Shown one piece after another: positions 1-11,242 of a stretch of DNA of 64,000 nucleotides. A program made the translations under genes and the position numbers. The notes beneath the pieces are model-generated. The model had not been told where the DNA came from and did no database searches. It saw only the letters and a list, made by a program, of their open reading frames with translations. Positions within the stretch are counted from its first letter, which is position 1; each line of letters begins with the position of its first letter. The stretch spans positions 372,001-436,000 of the forward strand of contig NC_080695.1 in NCBI RefSeq assembly GCF_030445035.2. Direction: 5' to 3'. Source of the DNA: Dasypus novemcinctus. Taxonomy: Eukaryota > Chordata > Mammalia > Cingulata > Dasypodidae.

Positions 1-430
1 CGGGTGGCCCCCCTCCTTCCCCCATCGCTGGCCGTCTCCCCCTCTGCTTCCAGATCCCATGTGTGCACACCTGGGCGCAAGATAGCCTGGTGGTCCCGCT
101 GTCACCTGCTGGGCCTGGCCCTCCTCCTGCACTCTGGGTGGCCCCCCACAGTGCTGCATGGACCCAGGGCCTTTTGTTCGGGTGGCCCTCCCTGGGTGAC
201 GACTTCCCAGCTGCTAACAGGGGACGCTGGGTGCCTCCAATTCGGGGTGACTGTGAAGGGGCCGGGGAGGGGCTGAGTGCTGGGCCGGGGCCTCCTCGGT
301 CTCCTGGGCGCTGCCCACTGGGCTCTCCCCCACCCCCAGCGACGCAGGTGCCTGCCGGTGCCGAAATCCTCCCTCAGCCACTTTCCAGCAGGTGGGGGGA
401 GGCTCTCAGTGGGGGGTTTGCGTGTGTTGC
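1..430. other. GC-rich segment, no gene recognised
   Basis: GC-rich single-copy-looking sequence. Open frames exist on both strands but show no protein family, no signal peptide and no convincing splice structure, so I treat them as chance frames in GC-rich DNA. The segment ends abruptly at an A/T-rich boundary near 430. Confidence 0.4.
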
Positions 431-439
431 TTTCTTTTT

Positions 440-960
440 TTAGCATTTAAAAAAATGTACTGAAGTGTATCACACATACATAAACATACATAAAGACTAA
501 GTGTATAGTAAAAGGTGTGAATTTACACATCAAGCCTACAGACCATCCTACGTGACATCACACGTCACCCTGCCAGCAATACCGTGCTTGTTGTGGAACA
601 TTTTAACTAATGATTAAAGAGCATCCTCGAAATATTACAACCACCCAAAGTATCTTACATTGGGTGTATTATCCCCCACCCACCCTGTTCTTCTTATTTT
701 TTACATCATTTATAGATGAACATACATGAACAACAAGTGTATAGTAAAAGTTGTGAACTTACAACGCAAAGATACATAACATCATACACGGTCCCGTACA
801 TCAACCCTCCACCGACACCTTGTACTGTTGTGAGACATTTGTTAAAAATGATGAGAGAATATTGTCAAAATCGTACTAACAATAGGCTTTATCTGACATT
901 CGGTGTATTTTTCCCCAACTCACCCTATTATTTCTATTTTTAAATGTTTTTTAATTTATT
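440..960. repeat. Two diverged direct copies of an AT-rich interspersed repeat
   Basis: Two similar blocks lie head to tail. The motif AAGTGTATAGTAAAAG occurs near 501 and again near 735, a period of about 234 bp. Both copies are followed by related tracts (GTGTATT...CCCCA...CACCCT near 665 and 902). I do not recognise the family with certainty; an old LINE 3' end is possible. No coding signal is present. Confidence 0.55.
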
Positions 961-1008
961 CTTAAAAGATACATAGATCACACAAAATGTTACTTTAAAA
1001 AACATGGG

Positions 1009-1248
1009 AGGGGGAAGAGGCTGTGGTTCGGTCAGCTGGGCTCCCGTCTACCATAGGGGAGGCCCTGGGTTCGGGTCCCGGGGCCTCCTGGTGAAGGCAG
1101 GCTCTCCTGCATGCTGTGGAGAGCCCACTCAGCAAGGTGACGCAACAGAAAGGGAGACAAGTAAAATCACAGAAGAGTGTGCGGCAAGTGGACACAGAGA
1201 CCAGACAGCAAGCAAGCCGCAAAGGGGCGGGGCTATAAAAATATATAG
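1009..1248 (+). repeat. DAS-type tRNA-derived SINE (old, truncated)
   Basis: A tRNA-like head (gggaagaggctgtggttcgg) is followed by a box-B-like GGTTCGGGTCCCGG, the diagnostic 'gggcctcctggtgaaggcagg' type body, and a degraded 'acacagagaccagacagcaa' tail ending in an A-rich stretch. It matches the better-preserved DAS copies at 8331, 54451 and 55757 but is shorter and more diverged. DAS SINEs are known from armadillos; the family assignment is by recognition. Confidence 0.7.
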
Positions 1249-1279
1249 GAGGTTCCCATATGCTCCACTCCCCACATAC

Positions 1280-1860
1280 ACCATTAGAATTTTTAAAATA
1301 TATTTTTATCATAGAAATTTTAAACTTACAAAACAATCATGCATATGTGCAAGATTCCCATAAAACACCCCTCTATCAACACACCACACTGTGGTGGAAC
1401 ATTTGCTGCACATCATGAGATAATATCATCAGACTATTACCAGGTCAATAGCGTACACTATGCACATCTCTTCCATACTGCCCCATTATCAACACAGTGT
1501 GCCTTTGGTAGAGATGCAAGAATATTACATTATTACTGCTAACCACAATCCACAGGTCACACCAGTAGTATTTTTCCATGCTTCTCCACAATCCCACCAC
1601 CTGCAGTAGTGATGTACATCTGCTCAAGTTCACAAAGGACACTCTTGCATCTTTACCTTCAACCACAATTCTCATCCACCTCTGGGTTGACTGTGCTGTT
1701 CAGTCCCTAGTAGATTATGCTCTACCTTTCTTTCGGTTGGCATTTACATCCCTAGACTACCCTTTTCAGCCAAATTGTGATTTATAAATAAGCTGTTACT
1801 ATAATATGTTACCATCAACTCGATACATTCCCACACTTTCACATTAAAGTTAATTAAAAC
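1280..1860. repeat. AT-rich old repeat, related to the 440-960 block
   Basis: AT-rich sequence. The phrase 'cacactgtggtggaacatttgctgcacatcatgaga' (split across 1387-1422) resembles 'tgttgtgagacatttgttaaaaatgatgagaga' at 828-860, so it looks like a third diverged member of the same repeat. No gene is recognised. Confidence 0.4.
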
Positions 1861-1929
1861 TTCTTCCTACATTAAACATCAGTAGTCCATCTCAGTCCTC
1901 TTCTCTCCTTTAAGAATCCACCACCTACT

Positions 1930-2830
1930 ACCAGATGTTGAAGATATTTTCCTACATTTTCTTCTAGACGCTTTATGGTTCTTGCTTTTATATTTACGTT
2001 TTTGATTTATTTAGAGTTAATTTTGGATAAGGTGTGAGACAGGGGTCCTCTTTCCTACTTTTGGCTATGGATTTCCAGTTCTGTCATCACCATTTGTTGA
2101 ATGGACAGTTCTGCCCGAGCCTGGTGGGTTTTACAGGCTGGTCAAAAACCACTTGACCATCCCTGGGAGGCTGTTTCTGAACCACCGGTTTGGTTCCATT
2201 GGTCTGTGTGTCTGTCTTTATGCTAATACAATTCTGCTTTTACCACTGTACTAGGTAATGTGATTTAAAATCTGGAAGTGGGAGTCCTCCAACCTCACTT
2301 TAATTTTTAGGATGTTTCTGGCTATTTGGGATCACTTACCCTTCCAAATAAATTTGATAATCATGTTTTCCTTTTATTTAAAAAATGTTGGTGGAATTTT
2401 TAATGGGATTGCATTGAATCTGTATATCAATTTGGGTAGGATTGACATCCTAACAATATCCAATCTTCCAATCTATGAGTGTGGAATGTTCTTCCAATTA
2501 TTTAGGTCTTTTTAAAAATTCCGTTAACAATGACCTGCAGTTTTCTGAATACAAGTGTTTTACATCCTTAGTTAAGTTAATCCTCAATATTAGATTCTTT
2601 CAGTTGCTATTGTAAATGGAATTTTTTCCCTTGACTTCGTCATAAGATTGTGCATTATTAGTGCCTTTTAAAGTCTATTTCATCTATATAAGCACAGGCG
2701 CTCGGTCTTTGTTGTCGTTGTTGTTTTTGTTGTTGTTACTGAACGCGTGGACTAGCTCTCTCCAGCCCTTTCACTTTCACTTTATTGGTATCCTGGGGCC
2801 TCAGGTGAGTCTCTTGCTGACCACATATAG
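1930..2830 (-). mobile_element. Antisense LINE-1 ORF2 fragment, internally deleted
   Basis: Read on the minus strand, this contains the L1 ORF2 segment around '[16 protein letters not shown]' in its usual antisense appearance (the same antisense reading is seen at 14645-14920). It then jumps to sequence near the endonuclease region (2740-2830; compare 24050-24140, which has the same 'gagtctcttgc' phrase). Multiple stops and deletions show it is dead. Confidence 0.7.
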
Positions 2831-3289
2831 GTGGCCCCCACCCCAGGACCCCACCAGGGCCCCAGCCCAGGACCACCTCCTCTGCACTGAGCTAACGCCA
2901 CCTGCAGGACCTGGCTTCCAAGGAGGCCCCGTGCTGAGGGCCGCATCTCTCTTTTGGGGGCCGTGATCCTCCCAGCGCACCTCCTCTGCCCGGCTCTTCC
3001 CGGGAACCCGGCCTAATGCCCTGCTTCTGCTCGCTTTGTCATGGGGTCAGGTGTTGTCATTTGAGCATCCATGTGTCCCCAGTGGCTGGGCTGGGGGCTC
3101 TCCTGGGGGCCCAGCCTGCACCCAGCAGCAGGCGAGGGTCAGCACTTGAAGACTGAACGGCGCTGAAGCTGGAAAGGGCCAGGCTCCCCCGTGTCCTGGC
3201 CAGCGGCCCCTGTCCTGCCAGTTAAGCCTGCGGCCACCAGATTTTGTGCATTCGTGTCGAGGTCTTTCTCGGGGACCCTGGCAGCCCCT

Positions 3290-3840
3290 GACCCCACGTT
3301 CTGTGTGGCCCCAGGCTGTGGTTTGCACTTTCCTCTGCACGTGATTATGCTCACGAGCAGATACGGGTCTCTGGGTGCCAAATCGCAGCATCTTTTTCAT
3401 TAGGCCTGAGGCTCCTTTGGAAAGATCTCCCCGAGGACGCCCCCTCTTCCTTCCGTGGGCAGAGGGACACTCCGCGGGCGGCGCTGAAGAGCTCCAGAGT
3501 CACAGCCCCTGATCAGAGAGACGCACTGTGCCAGGACGATGTGGCCCTGCTCTGCGCCCTGCCCGGCAGGCCCTTCCTCCAAGGCAGAGCTGGAGGGCTG
3601 CAGCTGTGCGGGGTTCCCTGCGGACGCCAGCCCTTTTCCTCGCCCTATCCCTTTGTCAGGGCCACTGCTGTCGAAGGGGGGCGGACCCCGAGACTGGAAA
3701 GGCTCCTGGAAGCACTTAGATGGCAGTCAGGGGGGTGGGCTGGAGGGGGCGTCGGGCAGGAGGCCCAAGGGGGCAGCCAGCTCCATGGGGGCTGCACAGA
3801 GGACGGAGGATGGAAGGGGACGAGGCGCAGGTGCCTCCTC
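3290..3840 (-). repeat. Inverted duplication, arm A
   Basis: The reverse complement of this stretch aligns over its whole length with 6135-6690. Shared landmarks include TATCTGCTCGTGAGCATAAT (3345-3365 inverted; 6634-6653 direct), GGAGCTCTTCAGCGCCGCCC (near 3480; 6491-6510) and CAGCAGTGGCCCTGACA. The open frames here are mirrored in the other arm, but I find no protein family in either. The arms are about 2.3 kb apart. Confidence 0.85.
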
Positions 3841-4454
3841 TGAAGGGCTTACCCGCACCCCCGCCCCGGCTCTGCCCACACGGCCACCCCCTGCCGGGCG
3901 CCTGGGACCCAGGGGCGCCCACAAAAACCTTCGGGAAACCCGACAGCCTATATGGCCCATTGGCTGTCGGGAAAATCCGAAGGACGCTGATTGGCCTCAG
4001 GGCCGGAGGGCGTCACAGGGGCGTGGCCCCGGGGGACCCCCACTCCCTGCTCACTGCCTTCACACCCCCCGGCTGCCCCGTGCCAGCGCCATCGGGGTCC
4101 CCGACCAGCTCGGGTGGGCCGCGGGCCGCAGGGGGCGTCCCCGGCTCGGCGCTCTGGAGGGTCGGGGCCCCGCGGGTCTGGATTCGCGCTGGGCTGGGCA
4201 GCCCCGCTCTCTCCCACCCTCCCGCCAGACGCGACCTTAAGACGGGGACCCCCCACCCGAGGGCTAGCTGACCAGGGAGGAGCCCCCTCCCTCGCACAGC
4301 CCCCCATGTGGTGCTCCCCACGCGGCTCTGCCCTCCCCCACGGCCCCAAGTTGGCCTTTGGTGCGAGGCGGCTGCGCGCGGGGCCCCTTCCTGCGCCCCC
4401 AGAAGGGCCGCTGGTTGGCTGCGACCTGGGCGGCCTGGGGAGGGCCTGTGCACT
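3841..4454. other. GC-rich spacer between inverted arms, no gene
   Basis: GC-rich DNA with long accidental open frames on both strands. I see no recognisable domain, exon chain or RNA gene. It leads straight into the minisatellite. Confidence 0.4.
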
Positions 4455-5035
4455 GCACACACGCACACGCTCATGCTCACGCGTGCACACTCATGTTCAC
4501 ACGCACACGCTCATGCTCACGCGTGCACACTCATGTCCACACGCACACGCTCATGCTCACGGGTGCACGTTCACATGTTCGCACGCACACGCTCATGTTC
4601 ACACGTGCACACTCATGTCCACACGCACACGCTCATGCTCACGTGTGCACGTTCACATGTTCGCACGCACACGCTCATGCTCACGCGTGCACACTCACAG
4701 GTTCACACGCACACGCTCATGCTCACGCGTGCACACTCACATGTTCACACGCACACACGCTCATGCTCACGCGAGCACACTCACAGGTTCACACGCACAC
4801 GCTCATGCTCACGCGTGCACACTCATGTCCACACGCACACGCTCATGCTCACGCGTGCACACTCACATGTTCACACGCACACGCTCATGTTCACACACAC
4901 GCTCATGCTCACGTGTGCACGTTCACATGTTCGCACGCACACGCTCATGTTCATACGTGCACACTCATGTTCACACGCACACGCTCATGCTCATGCGTGC
5001 ACGTTCACATGTTCACACGCACACACACGCTGGCG
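4455..5035. repeat. CACACG-rich ~40-bp minisatellite
   Basis: Tandem units of about 40 bp built from ACGCACACGC, TCATGCTCAC, GCGTGCACAC and TCATGTTCAC. The first units start at 4461, 4501 and 4541, and later units vary from about 40 to 46 bp. All plus-strand frames stay open through the array (His/Thr/Cys/Ser-rich translations) because the unit lacks stops, so these are not genes. Long alternating purine-pyrimidine runs (CACACG, GCGTGCAC) are a classic Z-DNA-prone composition. Confidence 0.95.
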
Positions 5036-5473
5036 CGGGCGCCCCCGAAGGCCCCTCCTCCTCCCTTGTTCGGGCCAGAGGCCGTGGGGCGCCCTAAGTT
5101 CTGCGCCTCACACACCCCGGGTAAGAGATTGGGGGGAGCTCGTGTGGACACGCCCCCACCCCGCCCCCTGCTCCCCAGGTTTGGCCTCAGGCCCGGGGGT
5201 CTCCTCTCCCCGCGGGGGACAGCGTCTCCCCCGCGCCAGGCTCCCAGTACCCCCCCTTTCCTCCGCCCCTGCGGTATCCCCCCTCCTGCCAGGGTGGGGA
5301 GGCAGCCTGGAGAGAACAGGGCTGGAAGGAGTGGGTGGGGCAGAGGGTAGGTGGCCGGGGGCGTGGGCGGAGGAGGGGGCGGGGGCGAGTTTGGAGGGGG
5401 GCGGGGTCTTCAGCGCAGGCTCTAAACCAGGGGGCAGGAGCTGGATTGAAATTCCAGGAACACTCTCCCCCGC
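5036..5473. other. GC-rich spacer, no gene
   Basis: G-rich and C-rich tracts; no exon, domain or RNA gene recognised. Homology to the downstream duplicate begins only near 5474-5520. Confidence 0.35.
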
Positions 5474-6060
5474 CATCCTCGGTCCCCACAGGTGGGAACT
5501 AGGGGTACCCCGTCCGTCCCAGCTCAAGGACCTCTAGGACTTGGGGATACCCCACCCTGAACCCCAGCACATGGCTCCCTGCCAAGCCCTTGACCACCAG
5601 CGGTCCCGGCCTGCTTTCCAGAGGAGCCCCATGAAGTGGCCGTGGGGCCCCACACCTGGCCACACCTGGTCCCTCCTCCCTGGCGGGAGGGACACGGGCA
5701 CAGGGCTGTCGCCTGCCCAGAGCACCCCTCCCCCCAGCGATGTCCTCCCGAGCAGTTGGGGGGCCCCCGAACGCGGACCCGGGCAGCCCACCCATCGGCG
5801 GGGAGTGGCCTGCCCACCTAAGCCCTCGCCCGGGGGCGCCTCTGCACCTGCCTGTCTCTGGGTGGCGGCGGAGGGAGGGGCTGGGAGCTCTCCCCACCCG
5901 GACCCCAGCCCCGTCGTCCCGCGCTGAGGAGACCCCTGTTCTCCTTCCCCTGCCGACGGCCTCTGCCCGAGCCGGGCTCAGCTGCTCAGGACCCGGGCAC
6001 CGGGGCCCACGCCCGGCTCAGGGGGCCCCCCAGGCCTGCGGCCCCAGAACCCGCGACGGC

Positions 6061-6155
6061 CCCTGCTGGAACCCCCTTCCTCCGTGCATCCCCTTCCTCT
6101 GTGCACCCCTTCCTCCGTGCACCCCCTTCCTCCGTGCACCCCCTTCCTCTGTCCT
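6061..6155. repeat. 18-bp VNTR (CCCCCTTCCTCCGTGCAC)
   Basis: About five tandem units of an 18-bp C/T-rich motif with small variations. The duplicate at 51966-51994 keeps less than two units, so the array differs in length between the paralogous copies. Confidence 0.8.
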
Positions 6156-6690
6156 CCGTCTTCTGTGCACCCCCCATGGAGCTGGCTGCGTCCCCTTTGG
6201 CCTCCCGCCCATCGCACCCTCCAGCCCACCCCCCTGAGTGCCATCTAAGTGCTTCCAGGAGCTTCTCCAGGCTCGGGGTCCCCCGCCCCTCCCCCCCGGT
6301 CAACAGCAGTGGCCCTGACAGTGGGATGGGGTGAGGGACAGGGATGGCGTCCCCAGGGGAGCCCGCGCAGGTGCAGCCCCCCAGCTCTGCCTCGGAGGGA
6401 GGGTCGCAGGGCGGAGCGCAGAGCGGGGCCGCGTCATGCTGGCGCTCGGGGACGCCCCGCTCCGCGGCTCCCTGATCAGGGGTTGTGACTATGGAGCTCT
6501 TCAGCGCCGCCCCCGCGGTGTCCCTCTGCCCACGGAAGGAAGAGGGGGCTTGCTCGGGAAGATCTTTCCAGCGAAGGAGCCTCAGGCCTAACGGAAACGA
6601 TGCAGCGATTTGAAGCGGAGACCCTTATCTGCTCGTGAGCATAATCGCACCCAGAGGAAAGAGCAAACCACAGCCTGGGGCCGCACAGAA
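6135..6690 (+). repeat. Inverted duplication, arm B
   Basis: This is the inverted partner of 3290-3840 (see landmarks there). It is absent from the second segmental-duplication copy, where an antisense L1 3'UTR piece occupies the corresponding position (51995-53240). No gene recognised. Confidence 0.85.
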
Positions 6691-7187
6691 CACAGAACAT
6701 GGGGGGGTCCTGGTGAAGGGTGGGCAGGGGGTTCCCCTGTGGGGGTTGGTCGCCTGGACCCCTTTGAGCTTTGGGGAGCACAGCAGCGGCTCGAGGCGGC
6801 ACCGGGGAGGGGGGGCCTGATGCTCCTGACCGCCTGGGTGGAGGGCCTGGCCTGGGGGGAGTCAGGCCACTGACTGGTCCAGCTGAAAACCACCGAAACG
6901 TCACCTCCCCTCAGGGAGGCTGGTGGTGGGAAGCTTCCAAGAGCCTGTTTAGGTGCCCTGGAGGAGGGCTGCTCTCAGAGAGGGCTGAGAGGCGTCTCTT
7001 TCCACATGAGTTGAGTCACCGGGGTGCCATGTGAGATTCAAGAGGGAACTGCTCCTGCTCCCTGGAGAGAAGCAGTAGGAACAGAGAGGGGCAGGGAGGG
7101 CTCCAGATCCGCAGGATCCACCCAACTCCAGAGCCACCCTGCCCAGGGAGGCGACGGGACAGCTTTCTGAAGAGCTGACTCACCAAG

Positions 7188-7235
7188 AGGACGCTTAGCT
7201 CAGTGGGGGCTCCCGCCGTGAGCACACGAGGCCCC
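7188..7235 (+). repeat. tRNA-like SINE head, interrupted by an L1 insertion
   Basis: CTTAGCTCAGTGGGGG looks like a tRNA A-box region. The paralogue at 53684-53760 runs on to GTTCAATTCC, a B-box-like motif, whereas here the sequence breaks at 7235 and resumes at about 7615 after an L1 3' end. It is a tRNA-derived repeat rather than a tRNA gene: no full cloverleaf is visible. Confidence 0.5.
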
Positions 7236-7614
7236 GAGTATTGTGATTAGTAATGGGAGTAAATGTAGCCTTGATGTGGAGAAAGTGGCCATGGTGCCTG
7301 CTGGGGTGGGAGTGGGAAGAAGAGATGTGATGTGGGGGCATTTTCAGGACTTGGAGTTGTCCTGGGTGGTCTACAGGCACAGTTAGTGGACACTGTATGT
7401 CCTCCCATGGCCCACTAGGTGGACTGGGAGAGAGCGTAACTATGATGTGGACCGTTGACCATGTGGTGCAGCAGTGCTCAGAGATGTGCTCACCAAGTAG
7501 AATGGATGTCCCCTGATGACGGAAGGGCTTGTTTTTGTGAGAGGAGTGGGGCGAGTGGGGTGGGGGAGGGGTATGGGGACCTCATTTTTTTTTAATGTAA
7601 CAAAGACAAAAAAA
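7236..7614 (+). mobile_element. 5'-truncated L1 3' end, copy-1-specific
   Basis: This is the last ~380 bp of the local L1 3'UTR, matching 18730-19137 (landmarks GATGTGATGTGGGGGCATTT and GGGGACCTCAT before the A-tail). It ends in an A-rich tail at 7590-7612 and splits the tRNA-like repeat that is uninterrupted at 53684-53760. That shows it inserted in this copy only, or was lost precisely in the other. Confidence 0.85.
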
Positions 7615-7829
7615 AATTCCCACTCCTCTTAGAGTAGTGCCCCACGGGACATCCAAGATCCAGTGGTAGTTTAGGATGGAGAAAACAGGCATTATCCTGG
7701 AATTAGCTTCTCCTGGGTCTCTTATTTTCCCTGAAAATAAAATTTGACTTAGTTCACTTGCTAAAATCCGCTTCAGAACCTGGGGAGGGCAGGCTGCAGG
7801 CGAGTGGAGAGCAGCACAGCTGAGAAGCC

Positions 7830-9240
7830 CCTCAGGGCCCAGAGGGTAGGCTGCTCGTCCTGAGGGTTTCTGTGGCTGCTCGCTGTGGGTTGTTTGTTTG
7901 TATAATTTTCTTGTTTTTCTTCCCTCTTTCTTCCCCTACCCCTTTTTTTTCCTTTACAATTCGGTGCTGCTGGCTTGTTCCTTGTTCCCTTGATTTCCCC
8001 TTTCTGTGGACAGTGATTTTGTCTGCCAAGGCTCTTTTCCTTCCTTCATCTTCCTACCTTCCGCTCTTCCTGGTTGTTCTTACGTACCACCTCTCTTTGT
8101 TTAGTCTTCAATTTTTCTGTCTTTTATTTCTATCTTGTCTATTCTGTTTTCTTTCTTTTATCAAATTTAATCTTTTTGTCCTTTCTTTCTCTTTCCCTCT
8201 CTCCTCATCATTCTGGCCTTTTGATTCATTATATATATTTTTCTATTCGGTTTTCCATTTCATCATAGGTTCTCCACTCTTTTATTCCTATTACTCTACA
8301 CGGCTTACATGAATTAAACATTAATATTTAGGTAAGCAGACATGGCTCCACTGACAGAGCATCCGTCTACCACATAAGGAAGGTCCAGGGTTCGATCCCC
8401 AGGACCTCCTGACCCATGTGGCAAGCTGGCCCATGCACAGTGCTGCTCTGAGCAAGGAGGGCCGTGTCACACTGGAGCACCCCATCGTAGGGGTGCCCCA
8501 TTTGCAAGGAGTGAGTCCCACAAGGAGAGCCACCCCACGTGAAAAAAGCTCTCCCACCAAGGAGTGGCGCCACACTCATGGAGATGTGATGCAGCAAGAT
8601 GACACAACAAAAAAGAGATGCAGTTTCCTAGTGCCACCGGATAATACAAGCGGACACATAAGAACACACAGCGAATGGACCCAGAGAACAGACAACTGGA
8701 GGAAGGGGAGAGAAGTAAATAAAATAAATCTTTTAAAATAATCATTTTCCTAGGTCTTATATGGTTCCTCTTCTAACTCTTAATATTATTATTACTATTA
8801 CCTTTTTTCTTTTCTTACCTCTTTTGCTTTCTATGACCCTAATCTTTTTCCTTCAAGGAAACATAGAAAACAGTAAGGAAAGAGAATAAGAAGAACAAAG
8901 TGGCAAAGAGAAAACTTAACACACACACAAACAGCAGCTGAGTAAAACCCTAGAGTAGAGAGATAAGCTAATCATCTGAACAAACCCATCAAGATAAAAA
9001 GATGACCAGACAGCAACCAAAAATTACAAACCATACCAAGAAACAGGAAGACATGGCCCAGTCCAATGAACAAACTAAAAACCAGGAAAAGATGCAAAAC
9101 ATAAAACAACTAATGAAAGCTGTCCAAACAAATACCATGAACCAACTTAATGAAGTGAAGGAAGAGATTAAGGATATTAAGAAAATACTAGGAGATCATA
9201 CTGAAGAAACTGTAAACAGACATTAAAAGATAACGGATAC
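7830..9240 (+). mobile_element. Older L1 (copy 1), 5'UTR and start of ORF1
   Basis: A pyrimidine-rich 5'UTR (7890-8330) resembles the 5'UTR of the neighbouring full L1 at 10420-10990. It is interrupted by a DAS SINE (8331-8740) and resumes to the ORF1 start at 9002. A 74-codon frame there begins MTRQQPKITNHTKKQED and is Lys/Gln/Glu-rich, as expected of the L1 ORF1 coiled coil, ending at a stop at 9224-9226. At 9240 the element is cut by the large L1; its ORF2 part resumes at 19138. Confidence 0.75.
8331..8740 (+). repeat. DAS-type SINE inside older L1 5'UTR
   Basis: A full-length DAS-like element: head gtaagcagacatggctccac, B-box-like GGTTCGATCCC, the internal 'gtgtcacactggagcaccc' type body, and tail 'gagaagtaaataaaataaat'. 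It is present at the same place in the duplicate (54451-54857). An imperfect ~9-12 bp target duplication (TTCATTTTC type) flanks the better-preserved copy. Confidence 0.85.
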
Positions 9241-9253
9241 GAAGGCGGTGGGG

Positions 9254-9265
9254 CAAGATGGCGTC
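9254..9265 (+). promoter_or_regulatory. YY1-like site at L1 5' end
   Basis: CAAGATGGCGTC lies about 14 bp from the inferred L1 start. Human L1 carries a YY1 site at a comparable place, where it fixes the transcription start; the role here is inferred from that. Confidence 0.6.
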
Positions 9266-10369
9266 TGAGTGAGTGCACCTCATAATCTCTCCTGCAAAGA
9301 AGCGGCTGAGTAGGGTTGGAGTCCTGCTGGATAGGGCTGTTTTGGGTGTTTGCAGGGCAGGAGGTGTCCGGACATCGATTTAGTGGGATGGTGACAGAGG
9401 AGATTCTTGCAAGAGGTAGAATTTTGGGTCTTGTGCATGGAAGTCGGAGGTTGTGGGGGGGATCCTTCCCCCTGGGGCTGGCGGACTGGCGGAGGCGATT
9501 CCTGAAGGCTTTGTTGTGTGGGGTGTTCCCAAGCCCTGAGCGGGTTGTTTCGGGGCCTTGCAAGGCAGGAAGTGTCTGCTTGTTGATTTGGTGACACAGT
9601 GACGGAGGAGATTCTTGTGAGAGGTGGAATTTTGGGTTTCTGACATGGAGGTCAGAAGGTGTGGGTGGAGCCCCTCCCCCGAGGGCTGGTGGCCCACTGC
9701 ACTGATCCCTGAAGGCTGTTGTGCTGCGGTGCTCCCAGGCCCTGCATTAACCAGATGCGTGGTTCCCAGGTCTGTGTCCCCTAGACCCTGGTGGCCCACG
9801 CTCCGGACACTCGCACACCTTGAGTCTGCAATATCATGGACTTCCCATTCCTGAATCCGCTGTGCCCTGAGTACAGTCTGAGGTCCTTGATTACCCTAGC
9901 ACTCCGCGGTTCTTGTTTGTTTGTTTTCCTCCTTGAGCTTGGAGGAGTGTACCAGCTGATTTGGATAGAATCTGGGAAGAAAGGAGAGGTGAATCTGCTG
10001 AGAAAGCCCAATTTGCCTAACGTCCTGGGATAGGAAACTTAGTCCGGGAGAAGGTGGAGTCAGAAAATCAATTACACCTCTCCTAGCACACCTAAGGGGG
10101 AGGGAATGTAGGAGGTGCTATCCAAGCTTCCAGTAGCATATTTGGGGTTTTTGATGAGGTGTAGGTGCACTCACACTGGAAATAAAGAGTCATAGTCTTC
10201 TGTGTTGAGTTGGTTCAACAAGGACCTACTTAAATCTCCTACCAGACCTCTCAGGCATCTTTCCTGCTGCCCTGGAAGAGAGAGAAGCGAGGAAGGGAGA
10301 AAGGGGGAAGGTCAGATCCCTAAGTGAATTATGTAACTGTGAAGAGGATTCCTAGCTTGAAATGTTGGT

Positions 10370-10620
10370 TCTTTCTTTTGTTTTGTTTTGTTTTTGATTT
10401 TTTGTTTTGTTGTGATTCCTAATAATGCATTGTCTCCTGGTCTTTTCTCCCATTTTATACCCCAAGGTCCTTTCCCATTTATTTAGTTTTTTTTCCCCAC
10501 TTTTTCTTTTTCTTGCATGTCTCCCCCCCTTTCTTTGCCCCCTCTTTTTCTCTTCTCTTATTTTCTTTTCTCTCTTTTTCTTCTTTTTTATTTTATTTTC
10601 TTTTCTTTATATAATAGCTG
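10370..10620. repeat. T-rich low-complexity tract in L1 5'UTR
   Basis: TTTTG and CTTTTT runs within the L1 5'UTR. Open frames here encode Leu/Phe/Ser-rich nonsense and should not be called as membrane proteins. Confidence 0.7.
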
Positions 10621-11242
10621 CTGCAGGGAACGCTTCACATTTGCTGTGTTTCCTCATCCTCCATTTCCTCTTTTCTGTGTGTATTGATTTTGGCTACCTA
10701 CACAACCCCCTTTTCCCTACATCTTTTTATCCTCCATCATCTACTGTTTCTCTTACATTCCACCTCCCTTTCTTTGGCCCCCAAATTGTCTGAATTTTAT
10801 TTCTAATACCTTTGTTCTGTTTTCTGTATTTTATCCACTCTTGATATTATTGTCTTTCTTTACTCTTTTCCTCTCTCATGAAAACACTGGCCTTTCAATT
10901 CATACTATATCCCATATTCAGTTGACTGTCTCATTATAGGTACTCTACTTACTGCTATAACTCTACACAACTTACATGAGTCTAATATCCTTTCTCCTTG
11001 ATCTCACATTGTTGCTCTGTTAACATTTATTACCAATACTACTTTATACATTTCCTTTTCTTACTCATTTTGCTTTCCCTGGCCTTCATATTTTCCTTCA
11101 AAGTGAACTTAGCCAGCAACAAGAAAATAAAGAAGGACAAAGTGACAAAGAGAAGACATAACACTTATGCATGAACAAGAACTAATTACTCCCCAAGACT
11201 AGACAAAGAAGTTAAGGAACTGATTAAACCTGTCAAAATAAA

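Noticed and set aside
4455..5035. CRISPR-like array
   Set aside because: Units are contiguous tandem repeats without unique spacers, in a mammalian genome.
3991..5537. Three overlapping plus-strand open frames of 330-409 codons, His/Thr/Cys-rich
   Set aside because: All frames are open because the minisatellite unit lacks stop codons; no domain and no codon bias.
7872..8312. Leu/Phe-rich frame resembling a membrane protein (also 53935-54405)
   Set aside because: It lies in the pyrimidine-rich L1 5'UTR; hydrophobicity comes from T/C-rich codons.
8335..8410. Possible tRNA gene in SINE heads
   Set aside because: Box A/B-like motifs occur but no cloverleaf; these are tRNA-derived SINEs.
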